The translations under genes and the position numbers were made by a program. Under the pieces are notes generated by a model, which worked only from the letters and a program-made list of their open reading frames with translations, was not told the origin of the DNA and searched no databases. A DNA stretch of 28,586 nt from Acanthaster planci (Eukaryota > Echinodermata > Asteroidea > Valvatida > Acanthasteridae): NCBI RefSeq assembly GCF_001949145.1, contig NW_019091486.1, positions 1,226,068-1,254,653 on the forward strand, in the 5' to 3' direction. This document shows, piece after piece, positions 20,621 through 28,586 of this stretch. Each line of letters opens with the position of its first letter. Within the stretch, counting starts at the first letter, position 1.

Positions 20621-20913
20621 AAGTCTGCTTGCCTTCCCCACGGATCCCAATACGACGCTTTTAGCGTCGATCTGCGCACTTCTGCATTTGAAAACGAGGC
20701 TGTATGTGTCAGTTTCAGTTTTTAATACGGTCAGACGATTGAAAGTAAGGAGTCAAGACACAAAATACATAAAGGTATGTTAAATTCAGACTTTTCAGAC
20801 TGCAAATTTTTGTGGAAGAGTCTTTCAGTATGACAGACACGTAAAATCAAAAGAAAAAATAACGGCAATTTACCGCGAACAAACGTATCTGTACATGTGA
20901 TGGTTGTGTGTCC

Positions 20914-20953
20914 GCATGCGCAGTGGGCGTGGTTTGTGCAGTGGGCGTGGTTT
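20914..20953 (+). promoter_or_regulatory. NRF1-like site plus duplicated GGGCGTGG boxes
   Basis: GCATGCGCAG (20914-20923) resembles the NRF1 half-palindrome, and GCAGTGGGCGTGGTTT occurs twice in an 18-base period (20920 and 20938), each with a KLF/Sp-type GGGCGTGG box. The cluster is 750 bases upstream of gene B. No transcript can be assigned; the 134-codon frame (20904-21308) starting here has no domain. Confidence 0.3.
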
Positions 20954-21341
20954 AAACAGAAGTGGAGTCACACTTACGAACCAGATACTGCATGGACTGT
21001 GTCGACTCTGCGGGCAAGCGCGACTAAGTTCAACACAGAGAGCCTCGGTTCCGATGAGGATATGCGCAGACGGCGCTAATGTGAAAACCCTCTATGCTCG
21101 TACTGCGAAAATGAAACAAGGTTTTAAGTCGTTTTTAAAATCCACTCCTAATGAAATTTTTATTTTAGAAATTAAACAGTGCATTTTCCGAAAGTGGCCC
21201 GAAAAAACTATAATATTTACATCACTTAACAAAAAAGCCCACGTATACAAGCATTTCTGGCAGGAACAGTCAGCATGCCCTCACGACGCACTTTCATGTA
21301 TAATATGATGCTATTCGTACGGCGCTCTGTGAGTGCCATCC

Positions 21342-22192
21342 GACTTGTTCAGATACTGAGATAATTTATCTTTGTAAATCGACTTATAGAGCGTATTTAG
21401 TCGATTTAACGAGATAAATGATGTAGTTAAGTTGACTTCCTAAGTACAGTAAGTCGACATCGCGAGATATTTTATGACATCAAGCCTGCTTCCAGAGTTC
21501 CCTATATCGACTTGGCGGGATAGTTTATGTCATCAAATCTACTTCCAGAACTCGGTATGTCGTCTCGGAGAGATAATTTTTCGTTGTCAAGTCTACTTCC
21601 GGATTTTGCTTGTGTCAACTTGGCGAGATAAGTTAAATACTCAAGTCGAATTACCAATTCTTGTTAGTCGACTTGGCAATACAATTCATGTCATCAAGTC
21701 TACTTTCAGAATTCATTATGTCGACTCGTCGACACAAATTTTGCTATCAAGTCGTTTTCCAAATTCTAGCAAGTCGACTTGGCGAGAAAATACGCTTCAG
21801 GTCACGTTCATACTTGTGAGTAGTCAGTTCATGCCTGCATGGTGTACACTTGATGACATAAATTATCTCGCCAAGTCGACTTACTAGAATTAGGAAATCG
21901 ACTCACTGACATAGATTATCTTTTCAAGTCTACCTTCCAGAATTAGGAAGTTGGATTGACTTCATAAATTTTTTGCCAAGTCGTCTTCCCACAATTTTAA
22001 AGTCGACTTGAAAAAAATATAAATTATCTCGCCAAGTCGACATAGGGAATTCAGAAAGTAGAAATATCTCCCAAGTCGACTTACTATAATTTGGAAGTCG
22101 ACTTGACTACATCATTTATCTCGTTAAATCGACTAAATACACTTTATAAGTCGAATTAATAAGAAATATTATCTCGGTATCTGAACAAGTCC
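21342..22192. mobile_element. Foldback element with 53-55 bp internal subrepeats
   Basis: A long imperfect inverted repeat. The left end GACTTGTTCAGATACTGAGA (21342) is matched by the inverse of the right end (TCTCGGTATCTGAACAAGTC, to 22191). Each arm of roughly 400 bases is made of direct units based on AAGTCGACTTGGCGAGATAA followed by TTTATGTCATCAAGTCTACT. In the left arm the CGACTTGG-type cores fall at 21508, 21561, 21616, 21669, 21722 and 21775, a 53-55 base period. A loop of about 80 bases lies near 21787-21865. No transposase. Inverted arms built of short direct repeats are the hallmark of foldback-type elements; the 137-codon frame across the left arm is incidental. Confidence 0.88.
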
Positions 22193-22814
22193 TGAGCTCC
22201 GTATATTCGCTCACCGTGTGCTTTAATTCAATGATCGAGGAATTACATTATGTACAACTACGGAGTTCCGATGAACAAGAGGGTGCCATCTCTGCGTGAA
22301 CGAATTAGCAATTCGCACATTAGCAATTCTTGCAATTCCAATATTTAGCCTAGCAATCAGAAAATGTTGATTTCTTTGTGTTTTGAGCCAGGATGAATTA
22401 GAATAAATCTACTTTATAGCATTGGTATGTAAATGATGCTCGGTCAACAGTTCAGGTAGGGCAATTCGAACAGGGAATGGTACTGCCGGGTTAATTGTGC
22501 AGCAGGTTCTGCACTTAACGACGGCGAGAAATAACGTTAACACACCGACATTTTAAAACGGAAAACGTCCAATTATCTAAAGTACCTCAAGTACATGTAC
22601 GTGTATTTGTAATAACTCAAATAAGAGCGGGTTTCGGTGTTTGACGTAGCCTGAAGACATTGACTGGCATAGTTCGGAGGGGGGGTTCGTATGCAGTCAA
22701 CACTTTGACATTTGCCTCTGAGGCAATCACTTTGAGGCAGTTGTCAAATTTCAGTGTGTTAGTTATTTTGTGAAGAACTTTAGTTTCGTGCCTTCGGTCC
22801 ACTCGAGGGAGGTA
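22193..22814. other. Intergenic, no recognised gene
   Basis: Sequence between the foldback element and the TATA-type promoter. GGAGTTCCGATGAACAAGAG near 22262 loosely resembles the outer end of the foldback element. Nothing else recognised. Confidence 0.5.
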
Positions 22815-22924
22815 ATTTGCATGCTCATTACTATGCGTCCACACCCTCGCAGAATTCCTTAGCTTATCATTCAAGCGTGTCCTTATATAAAGGTATTTAT
22901 TCTCATTTAGTCCCTTCACTCAGT
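22815..22924 (+). promoter_or_regulatory. Candidate TATA-type promoter with octamer
   Basis: Octamer ATTTGCAT at 22815-22822, TATATAA at 22884-22890, and TCAGT initiator-like bases at 22920-22924, about 30-38 bases downstream of the TATA box. This arrangement is found both in cellular TATA promoters and in retrotransposon LTRs. It points to the small ORF at 23131. Confidence 0.4.
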
Positions 22925-23130
22925 GTTCGCACTTACACCGAGATTGACTTCCACTCATCCAATTTTCGCGTTATCACCTACGCCTTTTCTAACCCTAAGC
23001 TCCGTTCCTCTCCTCCGTCCTTATCATACTTAATTCGTCATTTTCCTTCCTGTTCATGTCACCTGATTTTTTGTAGTTGTTGTTGTTGTTTTAGGGCTTG
23101 CCAGCTGTTGACATCTGCTACTTCTGCAGT

Positions 23131-23316
23131 ATGTCAGGCCTTCGGGCTCGTACCAGACTCTTTCCAGCCGTCCCATCCGAGTCACTGGTTAAAGGGTACA
23201 GGCAGTATGCGCCCTGGTCCGTGCCACTCGTCGAGAGAGCCTTATTACCACAATCTGATAATCCCAAAACCCCTCTTCGAGCTTCTTCGTCAACAATGAT
23301 TATCCCTCGCAACTGA
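23131..23316 (+). CDS. Possible small ORF, 61 residues
   Basis: ATG at 23131 to TGA at 23314-23316, encoding a basic, proline-containing peptide beginning MSGLRARTRLFPAVPSESLV. Codon choice looks coding-like (CGG, GCC, CTG). It follows a pyrimidine/TTG-rich stretch ending in TTTTAG, which could be a splice acceptor, and lies 200 bases below a TATA box. An open frame extends above the ATG to 23098. No family recognised. It could be a short gene, the 5' coding part of a retroelement, or chance. Confidence 0.3.
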   Translation: MSGLRARTRLFPAVPSESLVKGYRQYAPWSVPLVERALLPQSDNPKTPLRASSSTMIIPRN

Positions 23317-23344
23317 CCTTTCCAAGTCTTGATAGATAACATTA

Positions 23345-23878
23345 TGCGAAAAGTTCGACGACGTTCTCAAGCTACCATGCACAAATAACTCCCTTTTCAT
23401 TTACCTAATCTGAAGTCAGATAATATACCCATAAATGGATTAAAAATCACTTTCACTTTTAGCGAGATATTGATGCGCCTATAATTCAGTCTGGTTATAT
23501 TGTTCTTTCCACGCAAACGACCCCTAACAATGAGTTCCAATAAGCCGGATTCGTGACAAAATCGGCTCTAGAGCTTCTAGCCACCTCTCAAAGTATAGAG
23601 AGCCCCACCCTTCCTAAATAAATACGAAAGAATAATACGATGACCAACACTATGGAAAAATACAACGGTATAGTTGTGTTACATTTCTAATTTCTGGATA
23701 AGGAAGGTACAGGAATCCACTAACGAATGTTGCGATAGCGTCTCAAAAATGGTAAAAGCAGCTGTCTTGGAATTTTTTAAACTTTATTAAGAATATCTCC
23801 CGTTTTGACAAGGAAATCACAGGAACCCCACCATTATCAGCTTATAAATACATGCATTTTTGGACCAAATTCGGAGAT
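23345..23878. other. Intergenic, no recognised gene
   Basis: AT-rich sequence with no exon or inverted repeat that I could identify. Confidence 0.5.
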
Positions 23879-24442
23879 GTTAAAGGATCCAGGAAAGAAC
23901 TTTTTATTAGAATCACATTTTGTGTATCTCTGTATTTTTCTTTTATAGACATCTTTTTTGAGTTATGTGACCTGGACGGTGCACTTTTTCAAACACTGAA
24001 AATTGACCTAGCATTTCTGGACAAGTGAGGGCGCTTTTGCTTTGACGTCAATCCAGGAAGACATGGTTCAGGTTGCATGTTGTCATATTCAAATTGTGAA
24101 TCTCAAATTTGTTATCTTGGAACATTTCTGTGAAAAGTATTTTTGCTGATTATTGCTTCATACGTACACAGCAACAAATTGCCAAAGAAAATGAAATCTG
24201 CCATAGCAGTGGTTAGAAAATCTAGAAATTTTCTGTGCACAAATTAGTGCAACATTGCGATTCAGTGCCTTGGATAACATCATAGTTCTGCTTATCAATA
24301 TGCAAATATGCATTAGCATAAACCCAAAAAAAGCATCAAAATATCGGTTAAAATTGCAAAAAAAAAATTTAAAATGAAGTTTATTGAAACCCCAAAATGC
24401 AATTTCAAGGCTTTTAGTAAAAAAAAATTGTATTTCCTTTAA
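23879..24442. mobile_element. Dispersed non-autonomous element, copy 2
   Basis: Begins GTTAAAGGATCCAGG and ends TCCTTTAA, giving short terminal inverted repeats (TTAAAGGA). Aligns with 9324-9850 in the same orientation across its length, at about 70 percent identity by eye, with extra A-rich segments near 24355-24430. No ORF. Confidence 0.7.
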
Positions 24443-25456
24443 AAGCTTCGAGAAACGGCGTAACAAGATTAACTTAACCCTAATATTGCCTCCTGCGACG
24501 TCAGCTCAACAGTAACTTTTCAAAACTCGCCAACCAAACTCGTGTTTATCAATTAGTGTCCATCGTGAAAACAAAAACCCACGAAACAACAGCTCATTAC
24601 TCCAAAGTATAACCTTAACAAGATTCAGCTTAATCCCAATGGCTCTGAGGGCAGGGCAGATCGAGGCGCTTACAAAGGATACTTCAGATTACCACATTAA
24701 AACCTCCAAGAAGTAAGAAATGAACCCCCACAAGCAATAAAAAGGTCAGGAGTCGACAACTGCGTGATTGGCGAGTCACCGAGACCCCAGATGTTACAAT
24801 ATCAACGAACAAAAATGGTCCTATAGGAAAAGGGGAAATGTTCATTTGAAATTATTAGCATTAAATGTTTCAAAGAACTGGAACGTATGACCACAGTAAA
24901 CGATTCACAATAAATACTCACCAACTGCCAAAGTTAATTAACCCTCGCATTTTAAAAAGTGGTAACACTACATAATTCCCTTTAGAAGTCAAGAACCAAC
25001 AACCACGTGAATGGCGAGTGACCAAGACTACATCCCACAAGACGGTAAAAAACAGCAGCGTAATATCCTAGTTTGAATCCCCCCCCCCAAAAAATGCAAT
25101 AGTTCCATAAAAGGTTACATGTATTTCAAGCAGTAGTTCATAATTTCATCCAATGCGATTCAATTATTTCCATAGTACTACCAATAGTGCCAAAGACAAA
25201 TAGAATTACAAATTTTGACAGTACTGATCGAAACGCATTTGGGCAATTAAAAACTTCCAAAAATATAGTTTGTTTTGCGTTGACGTAAACAGGGAAGCCT
25301 CATGGGTCTCGCCCGCAAAAGTAAATTTCAGGCTTTGACGAACCCGGGCCTCCGCCCTAAACAGTCGTATAATCCCGCAACCCGTGCGATGGAGTATCGC
25401 CTAATCTAGATTGCGACGACAGGTTGCCGACCGCCACGATCTGCCACCCTGCAAGT
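24443..25456. other. Downstream of gene A, no recognised gene
   Basis: Contains a 10-C tract (25079-25088) and presumably the 3' UTR of gene A just below 25457. I found no AATAAA on the minus strand close to the gene A stop, so the transcript end is undefined. Confidence 0.5.
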
Positions 25457-25528
25457 TCATGTCTTGTGGGTCATCTTTCCCGTTGAAATGAGCTCGCGAA
25501 GGAAAGCCATGCAGCCGAGTTTCCCTTG
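25457..25528 (-). CDS. Gene A terminal exon
   Basis: Acceptor TTTTTTTCTTCACAG followed by 23 codons, QGKLGCMAFLRELISTGKMT and three more residues, then TGA at 25459-25457. A QGxxxxxAFL continuation directly after DYLVQ is what patatin-like proteins show in their last helix. Phase 0, strong pyrimidine tract. Confidence 0.8.
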   Translation of the reverse strand, partial: QGKLGCMAFLRELISTGKMTHKT

Positions 25529-27136
25529 CTGTGAAGAAAAAAATAAGAAACAAAATATCTTGTTAAACCACAGTTATAGTTATTAGTTAATTTTTATTGG
25601 TCACGAAATGATCACGTGATATACTGCAAGCGCGCAAGTATCATTCACGCTTGCGCCCACTGGCGATGTTGCCGGCCAAAAAAAAAGATGGATAATTTAA
25701 CGGTGATCTTTCGTACAGTTGATGTGTCGTGTCTACTGCGTTGTAATTGTGTCATCTTTGTCACGAGAATGGATAGCCGCGGTATTGCTGCGCGCCAATT
25801 ACAGGAGATGCGCTCTGTATGGGAGACATTGAAGCACTGCGCATGTGCTACACGTAACTCTCTTCACTCTGACCACGACGGAGACCAGCGAGTTTCTGTT
25901 CGTGTACCAAGCTGTGCTCGTGGAAGACGAGTATGCCCTGATCACTGTTTCTGCTGCGATCGCATTTGCTGTTTATATAAAACACTGATGCATTTGTCTC
26001 TTCTCGTCTGCTCCTCAGTCTTGCCAATATACTTTTTAACGGAATTTGGCATAAATAATGTTTTGAAATTCAGCCAGTCGACAAAACCCCCCAGTGCTTT
26101 ATGAATCTTAGGTTTCTCTGGTAAACCAGCGTTATAATCCTAGCTTTCCCCCTCCTCCCCAAGGAAAACAAACCAAAACAGAGGTCAACAAAGGACACCA
26201 AAATCAATAATTTTCCCCGTAATGTAATATCTGATTAGCTTTTCAAGTGTTTCAATTTGTCAAATCGTTTTAATTTATCCTGCAATAAAATATGCATATA
26301 TTACACATTAGGCCGTTCCTGTGTGATCTGTGATTATGCTTTAAATTAACAACATAATTGTTAAGTGAAGACATTCGAAAAATCATTCGATAAATTACGG
26401 GTTGAATGGTTGTGAATTGAGAAGGGTTTTGTCTTACAAACTGATTGAACAAACTTTGGTATTGTAGTTAAGCTTAGACGTTTTGATGTTTAGAATTTAC
26501 GGTGGTCTTCAGAATCACCATTTGTAACGAACAGTCGAAATTTAAAATATAACATTCCAATCAAAATTACTGATTATCAATTTCTACTAATTTCTTTTCT
26601 GTGTTTGAAAGGAGTTTCGAATGCTGAGCGAATAGGAATGTAAACATGTATATTGATCGCATAAAGCAAAGACAAATTTCATTATCGATGAGGCCACACA
26701 CTTAAAAAAACAAACGCTAGGAAGTTTGTTAGTGGTAGCCCTCACTGATCTGCTGACGTTGAAGACTTGTCCAGACTCGAAACTGCCGAGTCTACTGCCT
26801 GCAACCTACGCAGATTACCAATACATATGCGCTATTTCCTAGTCCATTACTTCCATTCGCTAAGAAAAAGAGATTGGTAATCAGGTATGAATGCGGTAGT
26901 AGACTCAACCCGCTGTAGGTGGGGGGAGAAATTCTTAATGATAAACCCCCCCCCCATAAAACGCATGAAAACGGCAAAAGGTGATGCGTGACATTTTAGG
27001 TTTTTAAGAGTACTTTATTGAAATCATGAAAGGGATTCACCTGCACCAAGTAATCTTGGTCTTTTTTCTGCATGTTGAAGTCCAGCGTATCGAGGTAGCC
27101 AGTGTCAATGCCAATTGTACGGCTCACGTCAGAGCT
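25457..27136 (-). CDS. Patatin-like phospholipase gene A, last two coding exons (5' incomplete)
   Basis: Exons 27136-27041 and 25528-25457 on the minus strand, 56 codons including the stop, phase 0 at all visible borders. They encode the C-terminal end of a patatin domain: the RTIGIDT strand, the TLDF block and a closing amphipathic helix. The catalytic exons should lie beyond the right edge. Gene A lies upstream of gene B in the same orientation, so the two form a head-to-tail pair about 5.3 kb apart. The entry phase 0 equals the exit phase of gene B exon 6, consistent with one shared exon plan and a full length near 348 residues. Confidence 0.8.
25833..25988 (+). pseudogene. Hydrophobic coding-like fragment, possible processed remnant
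   Basis: A 51-codon frame between stops at 25830 and 25986, with coding-like codons and a protein-like sequence including TSEFLFVYQAVLVEDEYALI and a following TVSAAIAFAVYIKH helix. It has no ATG and no convincing splice sites. The layout (charged VxxExEYAL turn then a short hydrophobic helix ending in Lys) loosely recalls the membrane hairpin of mitochondrial ATP synthase subunit b, but this is a guess. A longer frame over 25616-26104 reads Cys- and Arg-rich and looks like a shadow. Confidence 0.25.
26788..26906. repeat. Inverted repeat / hairpin element
   Basis: GAGTCTACTGCC...GATTACCAAT (26788-26821) pairs with the inverse of ATTGGTAATC...GGTAGTAGACTC (26873-26906), arms about 34 bases at roughly 75 percent, loop about 50. 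No ORF or target duplication seen; probably a small palindromic element. Confidence 0.6.
27041..27136 (-). CDS. Gene A penultimate exon: RTIGIDT strand
   Basis: 96 bases, acceptor TGTGTATTTATAG, donor GTGAAT at 27040. Encodes SSDVSRTIGIDTGYLDTLDF then NMQKKDQDYLVQ, 32 codons, phase 0 on both sides. The R-T-I-x-I-D-T followed by a TxDF block and a D-x-D-(Y/F)-L helix is the standard C-terminal part of the patatin domain. Confidence 0.85.
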
Positions 27137-28586
27137 CTATAAATACACAAAAAGTTGAATTAAAAAATTAATTAAAATATTAAAATTAAATTTCTTTTCT
27201 ACAAAATGAAAATAAAATTCGCCGTAATTTCCACTGATTAAAAACAAACAAATTTTCTGGTACTCAACTGGGATTCTTGTCAACTTATGTACATAACTTT
27301 CGGTGGTGTATGCACTACTCGCCAAAACGTTTGGACGAAAAGCGCAACAGGGGGGGGGGCGATCTAGAGAGAAGTGCAACCACCTTGAAGCTGTTTGAAG
27401 AGGCCGGAGAAACGTTTTAGAAGGTATCCTTCCGTCAGGTCCATCACCATGAAATAAGGTATTCCATTTCAATTGCATCAACTAAAAAACATGTTCACTG
27501 CAAAAACTGTATTTAGTCAATGAACACTTTTTAAAACATTTGTTTGCTATCAGTTTGCAGAATTATGTCAATGCTAAGCGCGTTTAGATTTTTAATGGGT
27601 GGCCACTGGACATTGGTGTTTGGGACTTGAAGACTAAGTATTAAGCATCCAAACATGTTTGCAAAGTGATAGCAAAATTGTGATCACAAACAGGTCATGC
27701 ATTTTATGCATAAACCTATAGGCGAAGTCCAAAATTGAAAAAAACTATAAGATCAGAGACGCACACATCGTGTACAAATAGTTTAAAGTGTCAAAATGTC
27801 CTAAAGCCTATGAGAAAAAATCGCCCCTGCATGTCTTACCAACCCTAAATGAGGCAGATTATTCTGCTCCATCTCATAACCGGGGCGGAAACCACCCCCT
27901 CTAGCACTCACCTGTCCCGCGCTCGCTTTTTACTCAATGAAATGTATGGTTCTGATGTGACTGTCATTTGAAGTGCCCGCGTGCACTGAGCAACTCCAGT
28001 GGAGAAAGTATACACTTTTGGCTGACTTTTGGTCTCGGAAAAATGCGCACTGCGCGATAACGGTATTTGGATTTTCACAAATTTGGTGTCAAAATTACTA
28101 CAAAGAGTTACTCTAAAAAGTCCTAAAGTCTCAGCTCCTGAAAAAAAAATGCACATCGTCGATATCGGAAATAAATGTCGAGGGGCAGAATCTAGCCCCG
28201 GCTCTTTCAGGGTTGTGCATAGCCGTTTGTAACACAGACTGAATGTAAGACGTGAAGGCGCAGACACGAACTGAAGACACGGAGTATGACGTCATTCCAC
28301 CCAAAAATGAAACAAAATGTCGTCCGAAACTCTGTGATTTCTTTTCCTGAAAAATGGGCTTTTAGATTTATCGTCTCAGGATGCCAAACCTCCACTCCAG
28401 TTTTACGCATTTCACCGACAGCTTCAGATGATCACTGAGGAGTAATATATAAGCCTTAAGGGGAAAATGAGCAAAATTCGTGGCACAAAGCGAGAGGGAC
28501 ATCGTGGCACGCCGGTCATGCCAGCATGCGTGTTTGTAAGGGGATACCATGGCAACTCGAGGGAGACAGTCGGCAAAGTTTAATCT
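27137..28586. other. Probably intronic sequence of gene A, nothing recognised
   Basis: No patatin exon equivalent to gene B exons 1-6 is visible here, so those lie further right. The 119-codon minus-strand frame (28267-27908) ends near a donor-like CAGGTGAGT (27914-27906) but shows no domain. A 10-G tract lies at 27350-27359. Confidence 0.5.

Larger units (their letters stand above)
25529..27040 (-). other. Gene A last intron
   Basis: 1.5 kb. Contains a CpG-richer patch near 25600-25930 with a short coding-like fragment on the plus strand (25833-25988) and a hairpin repeat (26788-26906). A 10-C tract lies at 26946-26955. Confidence 0.6.

Noticed and set aside
21474-21887. 137-codon ORF in the foldback left arm
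   Set aside because: Follows the 53-55 base subrepeats; the peptide is an imperfect internal repeat without codon bias.
25616-26104. 162-codon plus-strand ORF
   Set aside because: Reads Cys- and Arg-rich with no domain. A different frame inside it (25833-25988) looks more protein-like, so the long frame is probably a shadow.
27041-27136. Reading gene A's two exons as the missing exons 7-8 of gene B
   Set aside because: Phases would fit, but they lie upstream of exon 1 on the same strand in one contig without N. A tandem paralogue is simpler; a misassembly remains possible.
27908-28267. 119-codon minus-strand ORF ending at a CAGGTGAGT donor
   Set aside because: The donor looks good, but no acceptor, domain or matching phase with gene A exons could be shown.

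Overview
This window is eukaryotic draft-assembly DNA. Genes are split by long introns with GT..AG borders, many small inverted-repeat elements are present, and there is a run of N (18411-18521) plus a single N (16423). Frequent ACATGTAC-type motifs and a degraded LINE with a zinc-finger tail would suit a marine invertebrate, perhaps a deuterostome, but the species cannot be fixed from the sequence.

The main content is a head-to-tail pair of patatin-like phospholipase genes on the minus strand. Gene A shows only its last two coding exons (27136-27041 and 25528-25457); the rest lies beyond the right edge. Gene B starts at 20163 and shows six exons (20163-19930, 10146-10002, 8406-8270, 6855-6720, 5535-5440, 3382-3252). 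They join in one frame to 293 codons and carry the glycine-rich oxyanion loop, the GASAG serine motif and the DGG catalytic aspartate. The last one or two exons of gene B are not visible. Intron 1 of gene B is 9.8 kb and holds a second, unrecognised coding gene on the same strand (19295-18616).

Layout from left to right: a period-5 CCAAN low-complexity tract (101-590); a broken non-LTR retrotransposon (about 1081-2409); gene B exons 6 to 2 with repeat-bearing introns (3252-10146); gene B intron 1 with a MITE, two tandem-duplicated blocks, minisatellite stretches, the assembly gap and the nested gene (10147-19929); gene B exon 1 and its short upstream region, with a MITE about 130 bp above the start codon (19930-20620); a large foldback element with 53-55 bp internal subrepeats (21342-22192); a TATA-type promoter followed by a small ORF (22815-23316); a second copy of a dispersed repeat (23879-24442); and the 3' end of gene A (25457-27136), with unassigned sequence to the end.

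Functionally, the two patatin-like genes would encode lipid acyl hydrolases. No pathway or operon-like logic links the other elements, which are mostly transposon-derived.
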